Origin: Bacillota bacterium
Lineage (GTDB): Bacteria > Bacillota > Desulfotomaculia > Desulfotomaculales > Desulfallaceae
Length of the DNA: 64,000 nt
Assembly: GCA_023439185.1 (NCBI GenBank)
Contig: JAEXOR010000037.1
Span: forward strand, 1-64,000
Direction of reading: 5' to 3'
Shown: positions 34,250-42,169 of the stretch, piece by piece
Position numbering within the stretch: position 1 is the stretch's first letter
How the letters are laid out: each line of letters opens with the position of its first letter
Notes under the pieces: model-generated
Database searches by the model: none
Told to the model about the DNA's origin: nothing
What the model saw: the letters and a program-made list of their open reading frames with translations, nothing else
Made by a program: the position numbers and the translations under genes

Positions 34250-35104
34250 TTGCATATCAAAATTGTCACCGACAGCACATCATATATACCCTATGATTTA
34301 AGAAAGGAATATGACATATCCGTTGTCTCCCTGGGAGTGACATTTGAACTGGATTCCTTCCCGGAGGAAGAGATTGATCAAGGCGCCTTTTACGAGCGCA
34401 TGGCCCGGAGCAAAAGCATTCCCACGTCGTCCCAGCCGGCGCCGATGGATTTTTACAACACCTTTGAGAAACTTGTGACCAATAACAACAAGGTAGTGGG
34501 CATTTTTATCTCTTCGGATATGAGCGGCACTTACTCCACCGCATTGATGGCCAAGCGGATGATCATAGAAAAATACCCGGCGGCGGAAATCGAAATACTC
34601 GATTCCCGGTCCAACTGCATGCAATTGGGTTTTGCCGTGCTGGCGGCGGCCAGGGCCGCCAAAGCCGGGGCTTCAATCATAGAGGTGGTGGAACAGGCCG
34701 CGCAGGTTATGAAGAGGAGCCGGTTTTTATTTGTTCCGGACACGTTGGAGTACCTGCAAAAGGGCGGCCGTATCGGGGGAGCGGCGGCGCTTTTAGGCTC
34801 ATTGTTCCAGATCCGCCCCATCCTGACCGTCATTGATGGCAGAACCGCCTTGTTAAGCAAATTTCGCAAAAAAGAGCGAGCGCTCCAGGCGGCAGTGGGC
34901 ATCTTCTTGACCGACGTGAAGGAAAAGGGTCTGGGGGAGGCAATCATTCACCACATCAACTGCAAGTCCGAAGCAGCCGAATTGGCGGCGCTGGTGCGGG
35001 AGAAACTGGGCGTCAACCTGCCGGTATGCTCTATCGGGCCGGTAATCGGACTGCATGTGGGACCGGGGACATTGGGTATCGCCTACTACACTGAAAAGGA
35101 ATAA
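34250..35104 (+). CDS. DegV family fatty-acid-binding protein
   Basis: The 284-residue protein begins (TTG start) with KIVTDSTSYIPYDLRKEYDI, the DegV N-terminus. TSSQPAPMDFY and FISSDMSGTYSTALMAKRM carry the head-group binding Thr/Ser residues. VPDTLEYLQKGGRIGGAAALLGSLF is the fatty-acid cavity signature. In Firmicutes such proteins (FakB type) present fatty acids to the FakA kinase; no fakA is visible here. CGGAGGG lies 11 nt upstream of the TTG. Confidence 0.93.
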   Translation: MHIKIVTDSTSYIPYDLRKEYDISVVSLGVTFELDSFPEEEIDQGAFYERMARSKSIPTSSQPAPMDFYNTFEKLVTNNNKVVGIFISSDMSGTYSTALMAKRMIIEKYPAAEIEILDSRSNCMQLGFAVLAAARAAKAGASIIEVVEQAAQVMKRSRFLFVPDTLEYLQKGGRIGGAAALLGSLFQIRPILTVIDGRTALLSKFRKKERALQAAVGIFLTDVKEKGLGEAIIHHINCKSEAAELAALVREKLGVNLPVCSIGPVIGLHVGPGTLGIAYYTEKE

Positions 35105-35137
35105 ACCCGCTGCCGTTTTTTTCTATTCAATTATCTG

Positions 35138-35166
35138 TTGACAAAAAAATGGCGTGTAAATAGTAT
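35138..35166 (+). promoter_or_regulatory. Promoter of the corrinoid methyltransferase operon
   Basis: TTGACA (35138-35143) and TAGTAT (35161-35166) are separated by 17 nt. The predicted start falls near 35173, inside the palindromic operator at 35173-35188. Confidence 0.6.
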
Positions 35167-35172
35167 AAAGAT

Positions 35173-35188
35173 ACATGTATATACGTGT
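35173..35188. promoter_or_regulatory. Operator-like palindrome 1 (methyltransferase operon)
   Basis: ACATGTATATACGTGT is a near-perfect 16-bp palindrome just after the -10 box. It shares the TGTATATAC core with palindromes at 36063-36074 and 38234-38243, and is a likely site for the GntR/UTRA regulator encoded in the operon. Confidence 0.6.
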
Positions 35189-35230
35189 AAAGACTACACG
35201 TAAAATCAATCAGGAGGGAAGCTGTTAAAA

Positions 35231-36046
35231 TTGATCATTATCGGTGAAAAAATCAACGGCACCATCCCAAGCGTGAAAAAAGCGATTGAAGAAAGGGACG
35301 AAGAGTATATTCGTAACCTGGCCGTCAAGCAGGTTGAAGCGGGCGCCGATTACCTCGACGTGTGCGCCGGCACCGCCCCGGAGACGGAAGCTAAAACTCT
35401 GGTCTGGCTGATGGACATAGTGCAAAGCGCCGTTGACAAACCATTATGCATTGACAGCCCCAATCCGAGAATCATTGAACAGGTTTTCAAGTACGCCAAT
35501 AACCCCGGTATCATTAACTCGGTATCTGAAGAGGGTGAAAAGTGCGAGGTCATCTACCCCCTGGTTAAAGGTACCGAATGGCAGGTGATAGCCTTAACTT
35601 GTGATAACAAGGGTATCCCGTCGGACGTACAAACCAGGGTTGATATAACCCGGAGGCTGGTGGAAAAAGCTCAAAAGTATGATCTAACCCCCGACCGGAT
35701 CCACGTCGACCCGCTGGTAATGGCGCTGTCGGCGGATAACCGTTCCCTGCTGAACTTCACCGAAACCCTGACCGCTGTAAAAAAACTTTACCCGGCCATT
35801 AAAGTTACTTCAGGCTTAAGCAATATTTCCTTCGGCATGCCCTTGAGAAAAATCGTCAACCAGCACTTCTTAACCATTGCCGCCTACGCGGGTATGGATT
35901 CAGCCATCCTGGACCCCTGCAACAGGGATCTTTTAACCAGTCTTTTAGTTACCGAAGCATTGCTGGGCCGGGACAGGCACTGTCGCAATTTCGCCAACGC
36001 CTACCGCAAGAATAAAATCGGCCCGGAAAGGGCTGCCGCTCAATAA
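35231..36046 (+). CDS. Methyltetrahydrofolate:corrinoid methyltransferase (pterin-binding, MT II type)
   Basis: The 271-residue TIM-barrel enzyme belongs to the pterin-binding family (AcsE, MtvA and MtgA relatives). Visible motifs are IIGEKINGTIPSVKKAI, GADYLDVCAGTAPETEAK, KPLCIDSPNPRIIEQVF and SGLSNISFGMPLR. It should exchange a methyl group between the corrinoid protein and tetrahydrofolate. The start is TTG at 35231; GGAGGG lies 12 nt upstream. It is the first gene of the methyltransferase operon. Known operons of this kind carry MT II, corrinoid protein and MT I, which is the order here. Confidence 0.88.
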   Translation: MIIIGEKINGTIPSVKKAIEERDEEYIRNLAVKQVEAGADYLDVCAGTAPETEAKTLVWLMDIVQSAVDKPLCIDSPNPRIIEQVFKYANNPGIINSVSEEGEKCEVIYPLVKGTEWQVIALTCDNKGIPSDVQTRVDITRRLVEKAQKYDLTPDRIHVDPLVMALSADNRSLLNFTETLTAVKKLYPAIKVTSGLSNISFGMPLRKIVNQHFLTIAAYAGMDSAILDPCNRDLLTSLLVTEALLGRDRHCRNFANAYRKNKIGPERAAAQ

Positions 36047-36062
36047 TTTTTTAGACCATTAG

Positions 36063-36074
36063 TTGTATATACAA
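36063..36074. promoter_or_regulatory. Operator-like palindrome 2
   Basis: TTGTATATACAA is a perfect 12-bp palindrome between the pterin-binding and corrinoid genes. It resembles TreR/HutC-type GntR operators. It implies an internal regulated promoter, though no clear -35/-10 was identified. Confidence 0.6.
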
Positions 36075-36177
36075 GTATATAGCATCGCCTCCCTGACAAC
36101 TGAATCGGAAAGCATGAGTAAACCGCACCGGTTCGGCAAAAAATATCATATCTAAATGATCAGGGAGGCGATTAATT

Positions 36178-36813
36178 TTGGATCTGCAGTTATTAACCAA
36201 GGCAGTGGGCGACCTTGACGAACCAAAGGTGCTGGGGATGCTGAAAGATTTTGTGGCCGGCAGCCCCACCGCCGAGGAAACCGCAAAGGTGGTAAGCGCC
36301 TGCCAGCAAGGGATGACCATTGTGGGAGACTTGTTTGACGCCAAGGAGTACTTCGTAGGTGACTTGATCTTCGCCGGTGAACTGCTTTCTTCGGCCATTG
36401 AGATCTTAAAACCGGTTATGGGCACGGAAACTATCACCAAAGCGGGCAAAATTGTCCTGGCCACGGTGGAGGGAGATTTACACGACATCGGGAAAAACAT
36501 TTTCAAGAGCATGTCGGAAGCGGCCGGTTTCGAAGTGCTTGACCTGGGTATAGACGCCCCGGCCGGCGCCTTTGTGGACAAAATTAAAGAAGCTAAGCCG
36601 GAAATCGTCGGCATGAGCGGCGTGCTCACCCTGGCCCTTGATTCCATGAAAAACACGGTGCAGGCGATTAGTGAAGCCGGTCTGCGCAACAGCGTCAAAA
36701 TAATTATCGGCGGAAACCCTGTGACGGAGGAAGCCCGGGTAATGGTCGGCGCCGACGCGTTTACCACCAACGCGGCCGAAGGCGTCAAAATATGTCAAGG
36801 GTGGGTGAGCTGA
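36178..36813 (+). CDS. Corrinoid (B12-binding) methyltransfer protein
   Basis: The 211-residue protein has an N-terminal helical cap (about 5-85, with VVSACQQGMTIVGDLF). A Rossmann B12-binding domain follows. The lower-ligand motif is VEGDLHDIGKNIF with His102, followed by SGVLTLALDSM and IIIGGNPVTEEA. It carries the methyl group on cobalt between MT I and MT II. The start is TTG at 36178 after AGGGAGGCG. It ends 1 nt before the UroD-type gene, so the two are translationally linked. Confidence 0.93.
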   Translation: MDLQLLTKAVGDLDEPKVLGMLKDFVAGSPTAEETAKVVSACQQGMTIVGDLFDAKEYFVGDLIFAGELLSSAIEILKPVMGTETITKAGKIVLATVEGDLHDIGKNIFKSMSEAAGFEVLDLGIDAPAGAFVDKIKEAKPEIVGMSGVLTLALDSMKNTVQAISEAGLRNSVKIIIGGNPVTEEARVMVGADAFTTNAAEGVKICQGWVS

Positions 36814-36814
36814 C

Positions 36815-37969
36815 ATGATCGACGCAACCGCTCTGACCCGGGAAAGAAATCAATTATTCGATGACGTATTTGCAGGCAAGATTCCCAAAAGGGTCCCCAT
36901 TGCCGTAAACATAACCATTGAGTTTGCCATTCAGCACGCCGGTAAGGATTTGACCGAGACCCAATGGAATACCGGCCTGCTGGAGGATGTATTTGACAAG
37001 GCCTGCCGGGACTTCATTTCCGATTTGCTCCCGATTATCGCCTTCCGGTTTCCCTCATACTATAAATTGCTGGGCGCCAGGAACTTTGTCATGAGTAATA
37101 ACGGTTTCCTGCAGCACCCTGAAATTGAGGGATTATTGCAGGAAGAATACGATGAATTCATCGCTTCACCTTTTAATTGCATTATGGAAAAGATTTTGCC
37201 CCGTTTATATACCGAGTTGAACAAAGATCCGGTTACCAGGGCCATGGCCCTGGCCAAGGCTTTTAAAGCATTTCATGATGAATTGAATCATGTGGGGGCG
37301 ATCTACGCCAGGTTGATGGAAAAATACGGCTACGCCGGTGTTAACCTTTTTGCCGGTTTCTGTGAGGCGCCCTTTGATATCCTCGCGGATCAACTAAGGG
37401 GATTCAGAGGTATCTCCATGGACGTGCGGCGCATACCCGATAAAGTGAAAGCCGCCGCTGAGGCAGTCACTCCGTTAATGGTTAAAATGGGCCTGCCGCC
37501 GGTCCCGTCAAAACACGCTTCGGTATTTATCCCGCTGCATATGGCCCCATACATGCGCGATAAAGACTTTGCCGAATTATACTGGCCGACCTTCAAACGG
37601 TTGGTTGAAGCGCTGGCTGAGGCGGGATACCCCTCATTCCTGTTTGCCGAGCAGGATTGGATGCGGTTTCTTGATTATTTGGACGAGCTGCCGGAGAATA
37701 CCAGGATCATGTTTGAATACGGGGATCCCAAACTCACCAAGGAGAAAATAGGCAAAAAGCATGTAATCAGCGGCTTCTATCCGCTGTCGTTATTAAAGAC
37801 CGGGACCAAGCAACAGTGTATCGACAAGGCTAAAGAGTTGATCGACATCCTGGCGCCGGGCGGCAAATATCTCTTCAGCCTGGACAAGTCTCCCATCACG
37901 GCGGACAGTGTCAACGTGGAAAACTTCCAGGCGGTGCTGGAATACGTGGCCACAAGCGCCAATTATTAA
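36815..37969 (+). CDS. UroD-fold methyltransferase (MT I, probable ether-cleaving O-demethylase type)
   Basis: The 384-residue protein has the uroporphyrinogen-decarboxylase fold used by substrate:corrinoid methyltransferases. The HxC...C zinc motif of MtaA/MtbA is absent. At the equivalent position it has Glu279 (FAEQDW), Glu294 and His316, an E-X14-E-X21-H pattern. This resembles the E/E/H zinc site I recall being proposed for ether-cleaving O-demethylases (E-X14-E-X20-H). That favours a methoxy substrate, but the substrate is not established. Its position with corrinoid and pterin partners supports the MT I role; heme synthesis is unlikely. Confidence 0.82.
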   Translation: MIDATALTRERNQLFDDVFAGKIPKRVPIAVNITIEFAIQHAGKDLTETQWNTGLLEDVFDKACRDFISDLLPIIAFRFPSYYKLLGARNFVMSNNGFLQHPEIEGLLQEEYDEFIASPFNCIMEKILPRLYTELNKDPVTRAMALAKAFKAFHDELNHVGAIYARLMEKYGYAGVNLFAGFCEAPFDILADQLRGFRGISMDVRRIPDKVKAAAEAVTPLMVKMGLPPVPSKHASVFIPLHMAPYMRDKDFAELYWPTFKRLVEALAEAGYPSFLFAEQDWMRFLDYLDELPENTRIMFEYGDPKLTKEKIGKKHVISGFYPLSLLKTGTKQQCIDKAKELIDILAPGGKYLFSLDKSPITADSVNVENFQAVLEYVATSANY

Positions 37970-37995
37970 GGAACGGGGATTAAGGAGGGCTCAGT

Positions 37996-38139
37996 ATGAA
38001 TACGAAATATTATAAAACCTGGGATCAGTATCTGGCCCAGCATCCGGAAGTTACTGACAAACAGGCTGCGGCCATGGCTCCCAAAATGCAGGGCTATGAG
38101 GAAATGCTGTTTGGTTTTGTCATGTTCCTGCTGGCTTAA
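37996..38139 (+). CDS. 47-residue small protein in the methyltransferase operon
   Basis: ATG at 37996 is preceded by TAAGGAGGG at ideal spacing. The peptide begins MNTKYYKTWDQYLAQHPEV and ends with the hydrophobic EEMLFGFVMFLLA, with a Gln/Ala/Lys-rich middle. It begins 26 nt after the UroD-type gene and is clearly in the same transcript. No family is recognised. A role as an accessory or membrane-tethering subunit of the methyltransferase, or as a substrate-uptake partner, is possible but unsupported by sequence similarity. Confidence 0.75.
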   Translation: MNTKYYKTWDQYLAQHPEVTDKQAAAMAPKMQGYEEMLFGFVMFLLA

Positions 38140-38148
38140 GGGTACACA

Positions 38149-38175
38149 TTTGGGCGCCCGCCAGGGGCGCCCAAA
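38149..38175. repeat. GC-rich intergenic palindrome (GGGCGCCC family)
   Basis: TTTGGGCGCCC (38149-38159) and GGGCGCCCAAA (38165-38175) form a perfect 11-bp stem with a 5-nt loop. No U-tract follows on the + strand, so it is not a standard terminator, although it lies after the small gene's stop. Similar GGGCGCCC elements occur at 46140 and 51597. Confidence 0.65.
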
Positions 38176-38233
38176 AAACTCCTTCCGGTTGACAAACTCA
38201 GGGGTCAAATTTAAGATAGCATTAGTGTATGGC

Positions 38234-38243
38234 TGTATATACA
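38234..38243. promoter_or_regulatory. Operator-like palindrome 3, upstream of the GntR gene
   Basis: TGTATATACA is a perfect 10-bp palindrome 50 nt before the GntR ATG. It shares the core of the two palindromes around the methyltransferase genes and suggests autoregulation. Confidence 0.55.
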
Positions 38244-38292
38244 TCTAGGAACTAATTAACCGATAAGTTGAATTAACAGGGAGCAACTGGTA

Positions 38293-38991
38293 ATGGTTAG
38301 TCCGGTTTATCTGAAAATAGTTGAGGATATCAAGAAGCAGATCAACAGCGCCGTATTAAAACCGGGTGATCTCGTTTCTTCGGAAGCAGCGTTATGCAAA
38401 GAGTACGGCGCCAGCCGGATGACCGTCAGAAAAGGTCTGGCCATTCTGACCGGTGCAGGATACATTTATTCCGTCCCCGGTAAAGGCAACTTTGTGCGTA
38501 AACCCGAACTCAACAAATATAGCATCTACTACGACGAACTGAAAAACTCCATCAACAGCGTGGATCAAATCAAACTATTGGAAGTCAATATTATTATGCC
38601 CGACGAAAAGCTGGCCGACGACCTGCGCATTACCAGGAATAAAAACGTGATTGTCATCCGCAGGCTTTTCTATACCGACGAAGCTCCCGTGGCCTACGAC
38701 GTCAAGTATTTGCTTTATCAAAAAGGAATGCCTATTGTGGAAAATGAGATCGGTCAGGCCACCTTTCCCGAAATGCTGTCCAAAAGCATTCCGCAATTTA
38801 CACTAAAAAAAGAGCTAATCATTCGCGCCATGGTACCCGGCGACGACATTAAAAGATATTTAAATATTGACGGCGAGCCGGCCTTACTGGTGGTGGAGCA
38901 GAAATTTTATAACGATGAGAACAAGCCCATGGGCCTGGGAATCACTTATTACCGGGGGGATTATATCAAGCTGCGGGGAATCAGCCAGTAA
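38293..38991 (+). CDS. GntR family regulator, HutC/UTRA type
   Basis: The 232-residue regulator has an N-terminal winged helix (about 3-70: IVEDIKKQINSAVLKPGDLV, SSEAALCKEYGASRMTVRKG, YSVPGKGNFV) and a C-terminal UTRA ligand-binding domain (about 90-230). It lies inside the methyltransferase cluster. Its own start region and two upstream intergenic regions carry TGTATATAC-type palindromes, the expected operator type. It probably derepresses the operon when the methyl donor or a derivative is present. Confidence 0.92.
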   Translation: MVSPVYLKIVEDIKKQINSAVLKPGDLVSSEAALCKEYGASRMTVRKGLAILTGAGYIYSVPGKGNFVRKPELNKYSIYYDELKNSINSVDQIKLLEVNIIMPDEKLADDLRITRNKNVIVIRRLFYTDEAPVAYDVKYLLYQKGMPIVENEIGQATFPEMLSKSIPQFTLKKELIIRAMVPGDDIKRYLNIDGEPALLVVEQKFYNDENKPMGLGITYYRGDYIKLRGISQ

Positions 38992-39055
38992 ACAAAAGCT
39001 GCATCAATTGCCGGGTGCAGTTTAATTTTTTAAAAGAGCACAGGGGGTGCGCTGC

Positions 39056-40903
39056 TTGAAAAGTTATCAAGTAATATTTCAGCCCGGAAACCTGAAAAAA
39101 GAGGCATACGAAGGCAGCACCATCATGGAAGCAATGGACGGGGCGGGCATAGATTATGATTTTCCCTGCGGCGGCAACGGCAAATGCGGCAAATGCCGGG
39201 TAAAAATTCTGCCGGAAGCAGCCCTGCCCACCGACGTGGAAAAGGAACTGCTGGCGGAAAAAGAACTGCGAGACGGCATCCGCCTGGCCTGTGAAACCAC
39301 TATCCGCGGCGATATGTCGGTGGAGCTGCTTAATTACGGGCAGCAGCACAATGTTTTAATCGCCTCGGGGGAAAGGTCGTTTCAGATTGAACCGCACCTG
39401 CGCAAAATATTTGTGGAGGTAAAAAAGCCCTCCCTGGATGCCCAGCGTTCAGACTGGAGCCGGCTGAGGGAGCAGCTTGCTGAACACGGCTGCGGTGATG
39501 ATGATCCGGATGTACCGCTCCCCCTCCTGCGCCGGCTGCCGGAAACTCTCCGGCGGGCCGGACACAGCCTGACCACGGTTATTTATGGCGGCAGGGCTGT
39601 GGACATCGAGGAGCGGGATACCACCGGGAGCATGCTGGGCATGGCCTTTGATATTGGTACCACCACCATCGTGGGATACCTGCTGGACCTTTATTCCGGG
39701 CGGGAACTCGGCGTGGCGTCGATGCTGAACCCGCAGACCAAGTTCGGCGCCGACGTAATTACCCGCATTCAATTTGCCGGTATGGAGCGGGACGGGCTGG
39801 ACAAGCTGCACACCGCCGTGGTGGAGGCAATCAATAAACTGATTATGGAAGCGACGGAAAAAGCCGGGGTCGGCAGAGAACAAATCTATGCGCTGACAGT
39901 GGCGGCCAACAGCTGCATGCATCATCTTTTTCTCGGCCTGCCTCCCCGGAATATCGCCATTTCACCATATGTTCCGGTGGTCGGCGATCCCCTGACGGTT
40001 GACGCCGCCGCACTGGGAATCGACATCAACCCGGCGGGTAAGGTGTTGACGCTGCCCAATATCGCGGGCTTTGTGGGCGCCGACACAACAGCGGTGCTGC
40101 TGGCTACGGAAATTGACCGCAGCGAGGAGATCAAGCTGGTTATAGATATCGGCACCAACGGTGAAATTGCCCTGGGTTCCAAAGACAGAATCGTGGCCTG
40201 TTCCGCCGCGGCCGGGCCTGCCTTTGAAGGAGCCCAAATCAGCAGCGGCATGAGGGGCGCCGAAGGGGCCATTGACCATGTTTATTTTGGAGAGCGGCTT
40301 GAATATTCCGTTATCGGCGGGGTCAAGCCCCTGGGCATTTGCGGCTCCGCTTTGCTTGACGCGGTGGCGGGACTGCTGGAATTGGGGATCATTGAACCAA
40401 GGGGAAGATTTGCGCCCCCCGATACATTAACAAGCACCGCCGCCGTGGTCTTCAAAGATCGACTTATTGAACACGGCGGACAAAAAGCCTTTCTGCTGGC
40501 GGATGCCGATCAAACCGGCAACGGCCGGCCGATTATGATTACCCAGGGCGATATTCGGGAGCTTCAGCTGGCCAAGGGCGCCATGGCGGCCGGGGTGAGT
40601 GTTTTAATGGAAACCTGCGGCATCCGGGTGGAGGACATCAAAGAAGTGCTGCTGGCCGGAGCTTTCGGTAATTATATGCACCCGCACAGCGCGTGCGTCA
40701 TCGGACTGATCCCGCCGGCGCTGGAGAATAAAATAAAGATGGTCGGCAACGCCGCGGGCACCGGAGCAAAATTAGCCCTGCTTTCGGCAAGTGAGTACCG
40801 CCGGGCCGCCGCTATCGCCAATGCGGTCGGGTTTGTCGAATTGGGCAGTTACCCCAAATTCAACAGTATTTTTGCCAGAGCCACATATTTCCATTTAACC
40901 TAA
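39056..40903 (+). CDS. Reductive activator of corrinoid enzymes, [2Fe-2S]/ASKHA type
   Basis: The 615-residue protein has an N-terminal plant-type [2Fe-2S] domain (Cys38, Cys44, Cys47 in FPCGGNGKCGKC, Cys79). A linker follows (about 95-195). The large C-terminal part has ASKHA features: MAFDIGTTTIVGYLLD, KLVIDIGTNGEIALGS, AGPAFEGAQISSG and EVLLAGAFGNYMHP. It uses ATP to reduce inactive Co(II) corrinoid to Co(I). I chose TTG at 39056, with GGGGGT upstream; GTG at 39047 is in frame. It ends the methyltransferase cluster. Confidence 0.93.
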   Translation: MKSYQVIFQPGNLKKEAYEGSTIMEAMDGAGIDYDFPCGGNGKCGKCRVKILPEAALPTDVEKELLAEKELRDGIRLACETTIRGDMSVELLNYGQQHNVLIASGERSFQIEPHLRKIFVEVKKPSLDAQRSDWSRLREQLAEHGCGDDDPDVPLPLLRRLPETLRRAGHSLTTVIYGGRAVDIEERDTTGSMLGMAFDIGTTTIVGYLLDLYSGRELGVASMLNPQTKFGADVITRIQFAGMERDGLDKLHTAVVEAINKLIMEATEKAGVGREQIYALTVAANSCMHHLFLGLPPRNIAISPYVPVVGDPLTVDAAALGIDINPAGKVLTLPNIAGFVGADTTAVLLATEIDRSEEIKLVIDIGTNGEIALGSKDRIVACSAAAGPAFEGAQISSGMRGAEGAIDHVYFGERLEYSVIGGVKPLGICGSALLDAVAGLLELGIIEPRGRFAPPDTLTSTAAVVFKDRLIEHGGQKAFLLADADQTGNGRPIMITQGDIRELQLAKGAMAAGVSVLMETCGIRVEDIKEVLLAGAFGNYMHPHSACVIGLIPPALENKIKMVGNAAGTGAKLALLSASEYRRAAAIANAVGFVELGSYPKFNSIFARATYFHLT

Positions 40904-41007
40904 TATCCATTGCTTACTGAAAAAATTTTTATCTTAGTTTAAGGTTGTCTTAAGCCGGCGCGGTCATCATTATTATCACAGAAAATTTTAAACGGAAGGT
41001 GATAATA

Positions 41008-42132
41008 ATGTCCAAAGACAAATACCGTTTCACCCTGGCGACCGGTCTGGCGGCGGCCGTGGTGCTGCAAATTCTCCTGGTGGCGGGAGTGTTCTTCTTT
41101 GCCCCCAAAGACAGTTTTCTTTCCGTCCAGGCCGGCGCCTCGGAACCGGTGGTATATTCCTCACCCGAGGGCACCGATAGGATAGCCGATGTCGTGGACC
41201 GGTGCAGCCCGGCGGTGGTTAAAATTGAAACAACGCAACAGGTTTCTCAAACCATGGACCCCTTTTTCAGACAATTTTTCGGCATTCCCGAGCAAAGGCA
41301 AAGGCAGCAGTTGCAGCAGGGTTTTGGTTCAGGTTTTATCATCAACAAAGAAGGTTATATCCTTACTAACGAGCATGTAGTCAGCCAGGCTACGAAAATC
41401 AAGGTTTATCTTTCCGAACAGGAAGAACCCCTGGAAGCCCGCCTGGTGGGCGCGGACGCCGAGCTGGATCTGGCGGTGCTTAAAGTGAACGCGGACAAAA
41501 ACCTGCCTTACCTGGAATTCGGTGATTCGGACGCCGCCCGGGTGGGCCAGTGGGTCATCGCCATCGGCAACCCCTACGGGCTGGACCATACGGTGACCAC
41601 CGGCGTGATCAGCGCCAAGGGCAGGCCGGTAGATATTGAGGACCGGAAATATAAAAACCTGCTGCAAACCGACGCCGCCATCAACCCCGGGAACAGCGGC
41701 GGTCCGCTGCTGGATCTCCAGGGCGGCGTAATCGGCATTAACACCGCCATTAACGCCAGCGCCCAGGGAATCGGCTTTGCCATCCCGGCGGACACGGTAC
41801 GGGAAGTGGTGGATACTCTGATCACCGACGGCAAAATTTCCCGGCCTTTTATGGGCGTTTACTTACAAAACAACAACTCCGAACTGGCCGAATATTTGGG
41901 CCTGTCCGGCGACTCCGGAGCCATCGTGGCCGGGTTGGTGCCCGGTTCACCGGCTGAAAAAGCAGGCCTGGCGGAAGGAGACGCCATTCTGAAAATAGGC
42001 GATCAGAAGGTTAATGACGCCGGCGATATCACCGGTTTTATCGAAAAAAGCAAAGTGGGCGATCAGGTGGAGCTGCAAATAGAAAATAAAGCCGGCAAAA
42101 AAATAGTGATCATAACCCTGACGGAAAAATAA
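41008..42132 (+). CDS. HtrA/DegP-like serine protease with PDZ domain
   Basis: The 374-residue protein has an N-terminal membrane anchor (about 8-32), a trypsin-like domain and one C-terminal PDZ domain (about 275-370: GVYLQNNNSELAEYLGLSG, GLVPGSPAEKAGLAEGDAIL). The triad is His in LTNEHVVS, Asp in ELDLAVLKV and Ser in NPGNSGGPLLD. It degrades or refolds damaged extracytoplasmic proteins. ATG at 41008 follows GGAAGGTG. The two-component genes follow with a 37-nt gap. Confidence 0.95.
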   Translation: MSKDKYRFTLATGLAAAVVLQILLVAGVFFFAPKDSFLSVQAGASEPVVYSSPEGTDRIADVVDRCSPAVVKIETTQQVSQTMDPFFRQFFGIPEQRQRQQLQQGFGSGFIINKEGYILTNEHVVSQATKIKVYLSEQEEPLEARLVGADAELDLAVLKVNADKNLPYLEFGDSDAARVGQWVIAIGNPYGLDHTVTTGVISAKGRPVDIEDRKYKNLLQTDAAINPGNSGGPLLDLQGGVIGINTAINASAQGIGFAIPADTVREVVDTLITDGKISRPFMGVYLQNNNSELAEYLGLSGDSGAIVAGLVPGSPAEKAGLAEGDAILKIGDQKVNDAGDITGFIEKSKVGDQVELQIENKAGKKIVIITLTEK

Positions 42133-42169
42133 GGCCTGGAATGGGTACCATAGACCGGGAGTTGGTTTT

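Noticed and set aside
35231..37969. MtaA/MtbA-type methanogenesis enzyme or heme UroD as the identity of the UroD-fold gene
   Set aside because: The MT I gene lacks the HxC zinc motif and sits between corrinoid and GntR genes rather than heme genes; the O-demethylase type is more consistent.
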